In this document: piece after piece, positions 1-6,879 of the stretch
Layout: each line of letters begins with the position of its first letter
How positions within the stretch are numbered: the first letter of the stretch is position 1
Assembly: GCA_016869375.1 (NCBI GenBank)
Contig: VGEH01000034.1
Location: 1-34,516, forward strand
Origin: Alphaproteobacteria bacterium
Lineage (GTDB): Bacteria; Pseudomonadota; Alphaproteobacteria; SHVZ01
DNA length: 34,516 bases
Direction of reading: 5' to 3'
Notes under the pieces: model-generated
What the model saw: only the letters and a program-made list of their open reading frames with translations
What the model was told of the DNA's origin: nothing
Database searches by the model: none
Made by a program: the position numbers and the translations under genes

Positions 1-1
1 G

Positions 2-61
2 AACGGCAAGAAGGTCAGCGCGCGGAAGTGGAAGACCAAGCACCGTCGAAACCTGCTGTAG
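2..61 (+). CDS. 3' end of an unidentified gene (partial)
   Basis: An open frame enters from the left edge and ends at TAG (59-61). The visible 19 residues are very basic, with several Lys and Arg in the last dozen positions, and end in Leu-Leu. Nearly every codon ends in G or C, as in the real genes of this window, while the opposite-strand frame over the same bases has poor third-position bias. That is the main reason to believe it is coding. I cannot name the family from so short a tail. It stops exactly where the amidase-like fragment on the other strand loses its coding character, which suggests a rearrangement joint. Confidence 0.3.
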   Translation, partial: NGKKVSARKWKTKHRRNLL

Positions 62-172
62 GCGGCGCTCGATCGCGGACCTCGGCACCGTCGTTGCGTC
101 GATCGCGCGCGCACGCATCCGCTTGGCGAGGTCGACGGCGTCGTAGCTCTCGTACTCGTGAAAGCCCGTCAT
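62..172 (-). pseudogene. Truncated amidase N-terminus (remnant)
   Basis: Reading leftward from ATG at 172 (GAGG four bases upstream of the start) gives about 37 residues beginning MTGFHEYESYDAVDLAKR. This resembles the start of amidase-signature (GatA/AtzF-like) enzymes: a Tyr-Asp-Ala motif, a Leu-Ala helix, then a run ending in an Ala-Ile-Glu-Arg pattern at the expected spacing. After about position 62 the frame stays open but its third positions become A/T-rich and the resemblance ends. A complete amidase is about 450-500 residues with a Ser-Ser-Lys triad; none of that is present. It lies divergent from the ABC operon at 368, so the ancestral arrangement was probably an amidase beside an importer. 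Assignment is by eye on a short stretch. Confidence 0.42.
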
Positions 173-367
173 CGAGCCTCACCAGGAAAGGCGAAACCGA
201 AGAGGCGGGCGTTGCGGCACGCTGATAAGTCCGCGCAATCGACTTCCATAAGAATATGAGGAATGGTCGATCGTGAGTTCGCGACCTAGACTTTTGAACG
301 GAGGGGCAAAGTCCGGGCTCTTCGCAGGCAAAAACCGCGCCACCGGACGAGGTCAGGGAGATCCGCC
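173..367. promoter_or_regulatory. Intergenic leader upstream of the first ABC operon
   Basis: This 195-base region separates the amidase remnant from the substrate-binding protein gene at 368. A strong ribosome binding site (AGGGAG, 355-360) sits seven bases before that ATG. A perfect inverted repeat, GTCCGG (311-316) with CCGGAC (343-348), encloses 26 bases and could form a stem just upstream of the binding site. I see no convincing -35/-10 pair and cannot match the leader to a known riboswitch. The promoter for the operon must lie here or further left. Confidence 0.35.
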
Positions 368-1915
368 ATGCAGCCCACACGCATTCTCGCCGGTGCCGTC
401 GTCGTCGCTTCGCTCATCGCCGCCGGTCCGGCCGCCGCGCAGAAGAAGGGCGGCGACATTATCGCGCTGCTCTATGCCGGCCTCAACAGCGTCGATCCGC
501 ATTTCACCGGAACCTATCCGGCGCGCAGCATGATCCTGCCGATGTACGAGTCCCTGATGACGGTCGACGAGAATGGCGGGACCATCCCGCTGCTCGCCGA
601 GAAGGCCGAGATCTCGGCCGACGGACTCACCTACAGCTTCCCGCTCCGCAAGGGCGTGAAGTTCCACAACGGCAAGGAGATGACCTCCGCCGACGTCAAG
701 GCGTCGATGGAGCGCTACGCCAAGATCAGCCCCGGCCGCGCCGCCATGGATCCGGTCGCCTCGTTCGAGGCGCCGGACAAGTACACATTCGTCATCAAGC
801 TGAAGACGCCGAGCGCGTCGTTCCTCGACCGGCTCGCCTCGCCGACCTCGCCGGCCACCGTCATCCCGGAAGAAGAGGCGGCGAAAGAGGTCAACAAGAC
901 CGGCAACATCTCGACCGGCCCGTTCCAGTTCGTGGAGTGGGTTCCCGACAGCCATTTCCGCATCAAACGCTTCGACGGCTTCGTCAAGCGCGACGTCGCG
1001 GGCGAGAAGATGACCGGCTATGGCGGACCGAAGACCGTCCATATCGACACCGTGACCTTCCGCGTCGTGACCGAGGCCTCGGCCCGCATCGCCGCGCTCG
1101 AGGCCGGCCAAGCGCATCTGGTCGAGGACGTGCCCGGCCCGGCCGCCGAGCGGCTCAAGTCGAACCCGAAGGTCAGGCTCTACGACATGCCGACCTTCCA
1201 AATGCCCGTGATCTATCTGAACCACTCGCTCGGACCGACCGCCGATATCAAGGTCCGCCAGGCGATCCAGGCGGCGATCGACATGGAGGAGGCGATGGGC
1301 GCGGCGGCGGCCGGCGCGCCCTACGTCGTGCAGCATGCCTGGGTCTACAAGGGCCATGCGATGTACTCGGACGCCGGCAAGGCGCTCTACAACATCAACA
1401 ACATCAACAAGGCGAAGGAGCTGCTGAAGGGCTCCGGCTACAAGGGCGAGGAGATCGTCTTCAACGTCGGCAATCTCGGCTTCATGACCCGCTACTCGGT
1501 CGTGGTGCAGCAGGCGCTGAAAGAGGCCGGGATGAACGTCAAGGTCAACACCATGGACCTCGGCACGCTGTTCAGCATCTCCAACAAGGACGAAGCCTGG
1601 CACATGACGACATCGGGCTTCGGCTCGCAGCCCTTCCTCGGCCCTTACATGTACCAGCAGATCACCACCGGTCCCGCGAACCTGGCGCGGCGCAAGGGCG
1701 ACACCGCGCTCGAAGCAGCCTGGGCCAAGTTCGACGGCACGCGCGACATGGCCGTCAAGCAGGCCGCCTGGAACGAGATCACCCAGCGCACCTATGACGA
1801 GGTCTATTTCGTCAAGCTCGGCGATCTCGGCATGAAGTACGCGGCGGTCTCCAACCTCGCGGGCTTCCGGGCATATCCTGGCTCGCTCCGCTTCTGGGAC
1901 GCGTGGTTGGAGTAG
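368..1915 (+). CDS. Peptide/nickel-type ABC transporter substrate-binding protein
   Basis: A 515-residue periplasmic binding protein of the SBP_bac_5 (DppA/OppA) family, which captures a small solute and delivers it to the permeases encoded next. A signal peptide is clear: Arg at residue 5, a hydrophobic core to about residue 20, and an Ala-Ala-Ala/Gln cleavage site near residue 24. The mature protein starts with the typical Gly-Gly-Asp-Ile strand, followed by the Leu-Asn-Ser-Val-Asp-Pro segment and the Thr-Tyr-Ser-Phe-Pro-Leu-Arg-Lys-Gly-Val-Lys-Phe-His-Asn-Gly signature near residues 90-105. The length is normal for the family. ATG at 368 is preceded by AGGGAG. It is followed after 24 bases by dppB- and dppC-like genes but by no ATPase gene. 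The substrate cannot be read from sequence; family members bind peptides, opines, amides, nickel or glutathione. Confidence 0.93.
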   Translation: MQPTRILAGAVVVASLIAAGPAAAQKKGGDIIALLYAGLNSVDPHFTGTYPARSMILPMYESLMTVDENGGTIPLLAEKAEISADGLTYSFPLRKGVKFHNGKEMTSADVKASMERYAKISPGRAAMDPVASFEAPDKYTFVIKLKTPSASFLDRLASPTSPATVIPEEEAAKEVNKTGNISTGPFQFVEWVPDSHFRIKRFDGFVKRDVAGEKMTGYGGPKTVHIDTVTFRVVTEASARIAALEAGQAHLVEDVPGPAAERLKSNPKVRLYDMPTFQMPVIYLNHSLGPTADIKVRQAIQAAIDMEEAMGAAAAGAPYVVQHAWVYKGHAMYSDAGKALYNINNINKAKELLKGSGYKGEEIVFNVGNLGFMTRYSVVVQQALKEAGMNVKVNTMDLGTLFSISNKDEAWHMTTSGFGSQPFLGPYMYQQITTGPANLARRKGDTALEAAWAKFDGTRDMAVKQAAWNEITQRTYDEVYFVKLGDLGMKYAAVSNLAGFRAYPGSLRFWDAWLE

Positions 1916-1939
1916 CGTAAGACGTCGAGAGGCCGGCCA

Positions 1940-2884
1940 ATGGGGCGGTACCTCGCTGGCCGGCTTCTCTCGACGCTGATCGTCCTGATCATCGTCAGCT
2001 TCATCTCGTTCTGCATCATGCAGATGGTGCCGGGCGATCCCGCGCTGGTCATGGCCGGCGCCGCGGCCCCGGCCGACGAGGTCCAGCGTATCCGCGAGCA
2101 GTTCGGGCTCGACCAGCCCTTCCATGTGCAGATGCTGCGCTGGTATGCCGGCATGCTGCAGGGCGATCTCGGCCAGTCGATCACGCTCGGCCGCTCGGTC
2201 GTCACCGCCATCGTCGAACGGCTGCCTTCGACGATCGCGCTCGCCTTCCTCTCTTTCCTGATCACGCTCGTCTTCGGGATCGTGGCCGGGGTTGCCGCGG
2301 CGCTGAAGCAGGACAGCTGGATCGATCACACGATCATGACCGTGGCGGTGATCGGCGTCTCGGTGCCGAGCTTCTGGATCGGCCTCATCATGATCATCGG
2401 CTTCGCCGTCATGGTCGACTGGTTGCCGGCCGGCGGCTACGTCACCATCGCCGAGAGCCCCGCCCTCTGGTTCAAGAGCCTGGTGCTGCCTTCGATCGCG
2501 CTGGCGCTCCTGCAGATGGGATTGCTCGCGCGCATCACGCGCGCCTCGATGATCGAGGTGCTGCGCCAGGATTTCGTCCGCACCGCCCAGGCCAAGGGTC
2601 TGCCGCGCTGGATCGTCGTCGGCAAGCACGCCTTCATGAACGTGATGATCCCGGTCGTGACCGTGATCGGCATCGTCTTCAGCCTGCTGCTCTCGGGCTC
2701 GGTGGTGATCGAGACCGTGTTCTCGATCCCCGGCCTGGGCCGCCTGATGGCGACCTCGATCGTCACCCGCGATTATCCCGTGATCCAGGGCGCGCTGCTG
2801 ATCACCGCCGCCATGTTCGTCCTGATCAACCTCGCCGTCGACGTGCTCTATGCCTACCTTGACCCACGCATTCACTACGACTGA
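1940..2884 (+). CDS. ABC transporter permease, DppB/OppB type
   Basis: A 314-residue inner-membrane permease forming half of the translocation pore of a peptide-type importer. The first helix begins at about residue 8, followed by the conserved Met-Val-Pro-Gly-Asp-Pro motif and a periplasmic segment with the Gln-Phe-Gly-Leu-Asp-Gln-Pro signature. Further helices and the cytoplasmic EAA loop (around residues 210-230, ending Ala-Lys-Gly-Leu-Pro) contact the ATPase. The C-terminus has the usual Tyr-Leu-Asp-Pro-Arg ending. GAGAGG at 1927-1932 precedes ATG 1940 by seven bases. The gene lies 24 bases after the binding protein and overlaps dppC by 35 bases, so the three genes form one transcript. 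Confidence 0.93.
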   Translation: MGRYLAGRLLSTLIVLIIVSFISFCIMQMVPGDPALVMAGAAAPADEVQRIREQFGLDQPFHVQMLRWYAGMLQGDLGQSITLGRSVVTAIVERLPSTIALAFLSFLITLVFGIVAGVAAALKQDSWIDHTIMTVAVIGVSVPSFWIGLIMIIGFAVMVDWLPAGGYVTIAESPALWFKSLVLPSIALALLQMGLLARITRASMIEVLRQDFVRTAQAKGLPRWIVVGKHAFMNVMIPVVTVIGIVFSLLLSGSVVIETVFSIPGLGRLMATSIVTRDYPVIQGALLITAAMFVLINLAVDVLYAYLDPRIHYD

Positions 2885-3743
2885 CGCGCCCAGGCGCGGG
2901 CGCTGGAAGAACAGCGCGTGGTACCGGCTGCTGCGCCATCGCATGGCGGTGATCGGCTTCGTCTTCTGCCTGGCGGCGCTGCTGATGGCCGGCTTCGCCG
3001 ACGTGCTGGCGACGCATAATCCGGAACGAACGCGCATCCGCGACGCCTTCCAGGCGCCGTCGCCGGCGCATGTGCTCGGCGCTGACCATCTCGGCCGGGA
3101 CATCTGGAGCCGCGTCGTCTACGGCTCGCGCATCTCGATCGGCATCGGCGTCGCCACCGTGGTGCTGACCGGCGTGATCGGCGCCGCCTTTGGGCTCATC
3201 TCAGGCTACTTCCGCCGTCTCGACGACCCCCTGATGCGCGTCATGGACGCGCTCATGGCCTTTCCCGGCGTCATGCTTGCGGTCGCCATCACGGCCGCGC
3301 TCGGACCATCGGCCGTCAACGTCGTGATCGCGCTCACGGCCGTCTATGTACCCAGAACGGCGCGCATCACGCGCGCCTCGGTGCTGGTCGTGCGCGAGAT
3401 GGACTATGTCCAGGCGGCCCGCGCCCTCGGCGCCGGTCATACGCGCATGATCCTCCGTCACATCCTGCCGAACTCGCTGGGGCCGCTGGTCGTCCAGCTC
3501 ACCTTCGTCTTCGCCTATGCGGTGCTGTCGGAAGCCGCGCTCAGCTTCCTAGGCATGGGCCCGCCGCCGCCGACGCCGACCTGGGGTAACATCATCTCCG
3601 ACGGCCGCGACTATCTGCGCGAGGCGCCGTGGATCTGCCTTTATCCGGGCCTCGCGATCTCGGTCACCGTGCTCGGCCTAAACCTGCTCGGCGACGGGCT
3701 CCGCGACGTGCTCGACCCGCGCATGAAGGTGACGCAGGGCTGA
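2850..3743 (+). CDS. ABC transporter permease, DppC/OppC type
   Basis: A 297-residue inner-membrane permease that pairs with the preceding DppB-type subunit. It has a basic cytoplasmic N-terminus (Arg-Arg-Gly-Arg-Trp-Lys), a first helix starting near residue 32, the periplasmic Leu-Gly-Ala-Asp-His-Leu-Gly-Arg-Asp-Ile motif typical of DppC, an EAA loop around residues 185-200, and the Leu-Ser-Phe-Leu-Gly-Met-Gly plus Pro-Thr-Pro-Thr-Trp-Gly segment near residues 230-245. The C-terminus carries the Asp-Gly-Leu-Arg-Asp-Val-Leu-Asp-Pro-Arg signature. The start at 2850 gives a 35-base overlap with dppB and keeps the basic N-terminus; a slightly later non-ATG start is possible. No ATPase gene follows, which is unusual for this family. 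Confidence 0.91.
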   Translation: MPTLTHAFTTTDAPRRGRWKNSAWYRLLRHRMAVIGFVFCLAALLMAGFADVLATHNPERTRIRDAFQAPSPAHVLGADHLGRDIWSRVVYGSRISIGIGVATVVLTGVIGAAFGLISGYFRRLDDPLMRVMDALMAFPGVMLAVAITAALGPSAVNVVIALTAVYVPRTARITRASVLVVREMDYVQAARALGAGHTRMILRHILPNSLGPLVVQLTFVFAYAVLSEAALSFLGMGPPPPTPTWGNIISDGRDYLREAPWICLYPGLAISVTVLGLNLLGDGLRDVLDPRMKVTQG

Positions 3744-3783
3744 GTGTTTACGAAGACAATCATACGCCGTTGGACGTCCGCCT

Positions 3784-4619
3784 CTAGGTCAGACGGATTC
3801 CGTCCATCGGCACCGAGTGTTCCCTAACGCGAGAAGTCAGGCGTTCACGTACGTCTCGGCTCGCTGGAAGAACCATGTACCCAGTGCTCAGATCCCCAAG
3901 CAGTAGGGAGGTCTCGCGAGGGCGTAACCGCCAATAGAGACCAATCAATAAGCAAAGAGCGGAGTCCAGCATGTCCTGATCCGCCTTTCGTGGTTGAGCT
4001 ATCTTTTCAGCGTCACGCAACCATATCGCCAGTTCCTCACAACCGAAGGCGTGGGCGTGCCATGCTGTGGCGCCGGCCACCTGTTTCCAGTCCTGCAGCC
4101 GGAATTTTTTCTGTCCTTAGGATTGTACTTCGGCGCTTGCCCGAGGCCGTAGATGTCAGCATGGAGCGACGCGAGTGCGAGCGCCGGGAATACCTCGATC
4201 AGATAATGACCAGTGGTCGCCCGCCGAGCTTGCTCGGGATCCTCAATTGCTTCTAGCGCGCTCAGAAAGCGCCATATCGGCGAAGCATCGCAGAACATGC
4301 CTTTCTTGCCTCGATTTGAAGGCTGCACTCCGCAGCGAAGCCATCCGGCGAGCGACGCAGCCACCCGCTCTACCGGCCGCATGCTCGTAAGGTTCGGGAC
4401 GATCGTTGGCTGATCTAAGGCGACGAGGGTGTAAACGCTGTCAGCTCGGATGCCCTGAACAAATGAGAGAGCATGGTCGAAGGATGCCAACCGCGGCGGG
4501 TTGAATCGCACCATTCGACCATTCTCGACGCTGACCGCACAGATCGCTCCCGGCGCGGCTGGGTTGTCTGTCCATGCTGAATCGAAACCGATATACGTAT
4601 TTCGCTGAGCCAACTGCAT
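3784..4619 (-). pseudogene. DUF429 family protein gene broken by a one-base frameshift
   Basis: Two minus-strand frames together make one DUF429-type protein of about 278 residues. The first (ATG 4619) has the family's N-terminal Tyr-Ile-Gly-Phe-Asp-Ser-Ala-Trp strand and an Ala-Leu-Asp-Gln-Pro-Thr motif, and runs well to a Lys-Tyr-Asn-Pro-Lys-Asp-Arg-Lys segment. The second carries the expected C-terminal part (Asp-Met-Leu-Asp-Ser-Ala-Leu-Cys, then a Gly-Tyr-Met-Val-Leu-Pro strand) to TAG at 3784. They join in the six-T run at 4105-4110; one extra base there restores a continuous protein through Lys-Phe-Arg-Leu-Gln-Asp-Trp. DUF429 proteins are RNase H-fold-like, of uncertain function. The gene is visibly more AT-rich than its neighbours, suggesting foreign origin. 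It could be a true pseudogene or a sequencing slip in the homopolymer. Confidence 0.75.
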
Positions 4620-4683
4620 TGGAGCCCCATCTTCGAGGCGGTTGACCGTAAAGAGTATGGCGCTTAGCTAGACTACCCGGTCC

Positions 4684-4719
4684 GTGAAGTTCCTGTCTTC
4701 TATGTCCCTAGAACTTCAC
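4684..4719 (-). terminator. Stem-loop overlapping the stop of the BKACE gene (possible terminator)
   Basis: GTGAAGTTC (4684-4692) and GAACTTCAC (4711-4719) are perfect 9-base complements separated by 18 bases. The right arm contains the last sense codons of the minus-strand gene ending at 4708, so the hairpin would form in its mRNA across the stop codon. There is no T-tract after it, so intrinsic termination is uncertain. Confidence 0.3.
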
Positions 4720-5652
4720 CCGGTCGCCGCCCTTGAGCTGGAGGATCTGGCGCGCCTCGTCGGGTGTGGCGATCTCGAGCGAGAGCGTCTCCAGGATGTG
4801 GCGGATCTTCTTCACCTGGTCGGCATTGCTCTTGGCGAGTTCGCCCTTGCCGACATAGATCGAGTCCTCCATGCCGACGCGGACATTGCCGCCCATCATC
4901 GCGCCCATGGTGCAGAGCGACATCTGATGCTTGCCGGCGGCGAGGATCGACCACTGGTATTCGCCGAACAGGCGGTCCGCCGTCCGCTTCATGTGCTGCA
5001 GGTCTTCCGGATGCGGGCCGATGCCGCCGAGGATGCCGAAGATCGTCTGTACGAAGAGCGGCGGCTTGATCAGGCCGCGGTCGAGGAAGTGGGCGAGCGT
5101 GTAGAGATGACCGACGTCGTAGCACTCGCACTCGAAGCGCACGCCGTGGCCTTCGCCGAGATCCTTCAGGAAGCGCTCGATCTGGCCGAACGTGTTGCTG
5201 ACGATCGAGTCCTTGGTCTTCTCGAGATAGGGCTTCTCCCAGGCGTGCTTCCAGGTCTTGATCTTCTCGGTGATCTGGAAGAGGCCGAAATTCATCGAGC
5301 CCATGTTGAGCGAGCAGACCTCGGGGCTGGCGCGCAAGGGGGCGGCGAGGCGGTCCTCGATCGACATGCCGAGGCTGCCGCCGGTCGTGATGTTCACCAC
5401 GACGTTCGAGGCCTGCTTGATCCGCGGCAGGAACTGCATGAACACGTTCGGATCCGGGGTCGGGCTCCCGTCAGGGTTGCGGGCGTGCAGGTGCACGATG
5501 GCGGCCCCGGCCTCGGCCGCGGCGATCGAGTCGGCGGCGATCTGGTCCGGGGTGATCGGCAAATAGGGCGTCATCGTCGGCGTATGGATCGAGCCGGTGA
5601 CGGCGCAGGTGATGATCACCTTGCGTCCGGCGGGCTTGGCGGCAGCGGTCAT
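4708..5652 (-). CDS. BKACE family beta-keto acid cleavage enzyme (DUF849)
   Basis: A 314-residue TIM-barrel enzyme of the 3-keto-5-aminohexanoate cleavage (Kce/BKACE) family. Characterised members condense a beta-keto acid with acetyl-CoA to give acetoacetate and a new CoA ester; known substrates include 3-keto-5-aminohexanoate and dehydrocarnitine. Visible features are the N-terminal Ile-Ile-Thr-Cys-Ala-Val-Thr-Gly strand, the Zn-binding Val-His-Leu-His-Ala-Arg motif near residue 50, a Gly-Lys-His-Gln segment giving the third His ligand near residue 225, and the C-terminal Gly-Gly-Asn-Val-Arg-Val-Gly-Met-Glu-Asp loop. The Glu ligand found in Kce just after the first strand appears replaced (Gly-Ser-Ile-His). 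ATG 5652 is preceded by GGGGAA. It is divergent from the phosphotriesterase-like gene. Substrate unknown; dehydrocarnitine would fit the nearby betaine-type genes (inference). Confidence 0.88.
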   Translation of the reverse strand: MTAAAKPAGRKVIITCAVTGSIHTPTMTPYLPITPDQIAADSIAAAEAGAAIVHLHARNPDGSPTPDPNVFMQFLPRIKQASNVVVNITTGGSLGMSIEDRLAAPLRASPEVCSLNMGSMNFGLFQITEKIKTWKHAWEKPYLEKTKDSIVSNTFGQIERFLKDLGEGHGVRFECECYDVGHLYTLAHFLDRGLIKPPLFVQTIFGILGGIGPHPEDLQHMKRTADRLFGEYQWSILAAGKHQMSLCTMGAMMGGNVRVGMEDSIYVGKGELAKSNADQVKKIRHILETLSLEIATPDEARQILQLKGGDRVKF

Positions 5653-5761
5653 TGGCGTTTTCCCCGGGAATTCGTTCTTTCGTCGCGCGATCCTATCAAT
5701 TGCTCCGCTCGGGATTAAGCTTCTATCTTTGCCTCATCGAGGCATGGGAGGGCTGGTCGAG
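5653..5761. promoter_or_regulatory. Divergent promoter region between the BKACE and phosphotriesterase-like genes
   Basis: This 109-base region separates two divergently transcribed genes and must hold a promoter for each. For the rightward gene a sigma-70-like pair can be proposed: TTGCTC (5700-5705) and CTATCT (5723-5728) with a 17-base spacer. A small dyad, GCCTC-ATC-GAGGC (5731-5743), lies just downstream and could be an operator or a leader hairpin. GGGAGGG (5746-5752) is the ribosome binding site for ATG 5762. No regulator gene is adjacent. Confidence 0.3.
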
Positions 5762-6802
5762 ATGGATCGCAACACGCTTCGCGGCAAGGTTCAGACCGTC
5801 ACCGGGCTGCTCGACCCGGCCAAGCTCGGCAAGACGCTGATGCACGAGCACCTGCTCTGCGACCTCCGCACGCCGACCATGATGCAGTCGAACGAGCCCG
5901 ATCCCGAGATCACGCTCGCCAACCGCTTCGCCATCGACTACGGCCGCATTCCGCATAAGATGCAGTACGTCATGGACATGAAGGACATCGCCATCGTCGA
6001 GATGGGCAACATGAAGGAGGTCGGCGGCACGTCGCTGGTCGAGCTCACCTGCGGCGGCTTCAAGCCCGATCCCAAGGGGTTGCAGGACATCTCGCTCGCG
6101 ACCGGCGTCAACGTCGTCATGGGCTGCGGCTACTATGTCGACGAGTACCAGACCGACGAGCTGCGCCGGCGCAGGCCGGAGGATTTCGCCCGCGAGATCA
6201 CCCAGCAGGTCTTCGAAGGGGCCTGGGGCACCGATGTGCGCGCCGGAATCATCGGCGAGATCGGCTGCCAGTATCCCTGGACCGATCACGAGAAGCGCGT
6301 GATGCAGGGCGCCGTCATGGCGCAGAAGGAGACCGGCGCGACGCTGAACATCCATCCCGGCCGCAACGAGGACCTGCCGCTGGAGATCGCGCAGACGGTC
6401 GAGAAGTGGGGCGCCGACATGTCGCGCACCATTATCAGCCATCTCGACCGCACGGTCCTCGACGAGGAGCGGTTGCTGAAGCTGGCCGCGACCGGCGTCG
6501 GCATGGAGTTCGATCTGTTCGGCACCGAGCAGACCTTCTACAGCCTGAACAAGAAGATCGACCGGCCGAATGACGGCCGCCGCCTGCAGCTGATCCGCGC
6601 GTTGATCGATGCCGGCTACCTGAAGCAGGTGCTGATCTCGCACGACATCTGCTCGCGCACCCGCCTGACCGCCTTCGGCGGCCACGGCTATGGCCACATC
6701 TTCGTCAACGTGCTGCCGCTGATGAAGGATCGCGGCTACTCGGACGAGGAGATCGAGGTGATCCTGGTCGACAACCCCGCCCGTTACCTCACCTTCGTCT
6801 GA
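5762..6802 (+). CDS. Phosphotriesterase (Php/PTE) family metal-dependent hydrolase
   Basis: A 346-residue amidohydrolase-superfamily TIM barrel of the phosphotriesterase-related group, whose members mostly hydrolyse lactones, carboxyl esters or phosphoesters rather than organophosphates. Metal ligands are visible in order: Met-His-Glu-His after strand 1 (near residue 28), a Gly-Glu-Ile-Gly segment where the bridging ligand is expected (Glu, as in E. coli Php, rather than the carboxylated Lys of PTE), Asn-Ile-His, Ile-Ser-His, and a final Ser-His-Asp. The length is normal. ATG 5762 is chosen because GGGAGGG precedes it by nine bases and the homology begins there; the frame is open further upstream but that stretch is the divergent promoter. 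The aminotransferase gene follows after 77 bases. The substrate is unknown. Confidence 0.87.
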   Translation: MDRNTLRGKVQTVTGLLDPAKLGKTLMHEHLLCDLRTPTMMQSNEPDPEITLANRFAIDYGRIPHKMQYVMDMKDIAIVEMGNMKEVGGTSLVELTCGGFKPDPKGLQDISLATGVNVVMGCGYYVDEYQTDELRRRRPEDFAREITQQVFEGAWGTDVRAGIIGEIGCQYPWTDHEKRVMQGAVMAQKETGATLNIHPGRNEDLPLEIAQTVEKWGADMSRTIISHLDRTVLDEERLLKLAATGVGMEFDLFGTEQTFYSLNKKIDRPNDGRRLQLIRALIDAGYLKQVLISHDICSRTRLTAFGGHGYGHIFVNVLPLMKDRGYSDEEIEVILVDNPARYLTFV

Positions 6803-6879
6803 TCCCGCCGGCTGCGTTTCCGGCTTGCCCTCATCGGCCTGGCGGCTAGGCTGTCTCGTCCTTCCGAACGGAGAGTTCC

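Noticed and set aside
301-330. Short resemblance to the conserved GAGGAAAGTCCGGGCTC segment of RNase P RNA
   Set aside because: Only about 20 bases are similar and the rest of the roughly 400-base RNA is absent; the binding-protein gene starts at 368.
353-3103. A 916-codon open frame on the minus strand
   Set aside because: It lies antisense to the binding protein and permease genes. Its product is rich in Arg, His, Asp and Gly with no domain pattern, as expected from the complement of GC-rich coding sequence.
4105-4110. Programmed ribosomal frameshifting in the DUF429 gene
   Set aside because: There is a slippery A run but no visible downstream stem or family precedent; a mutation or sequencing slip is simpler.
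5597-5761. A 55-residue N-terminal extension of the phosphotriesterase-like protein
   Set aside because: It would overlap the start of the divergent BKACE gene and lacks family similarity; ATG 5762 has a good ribosome binding site.
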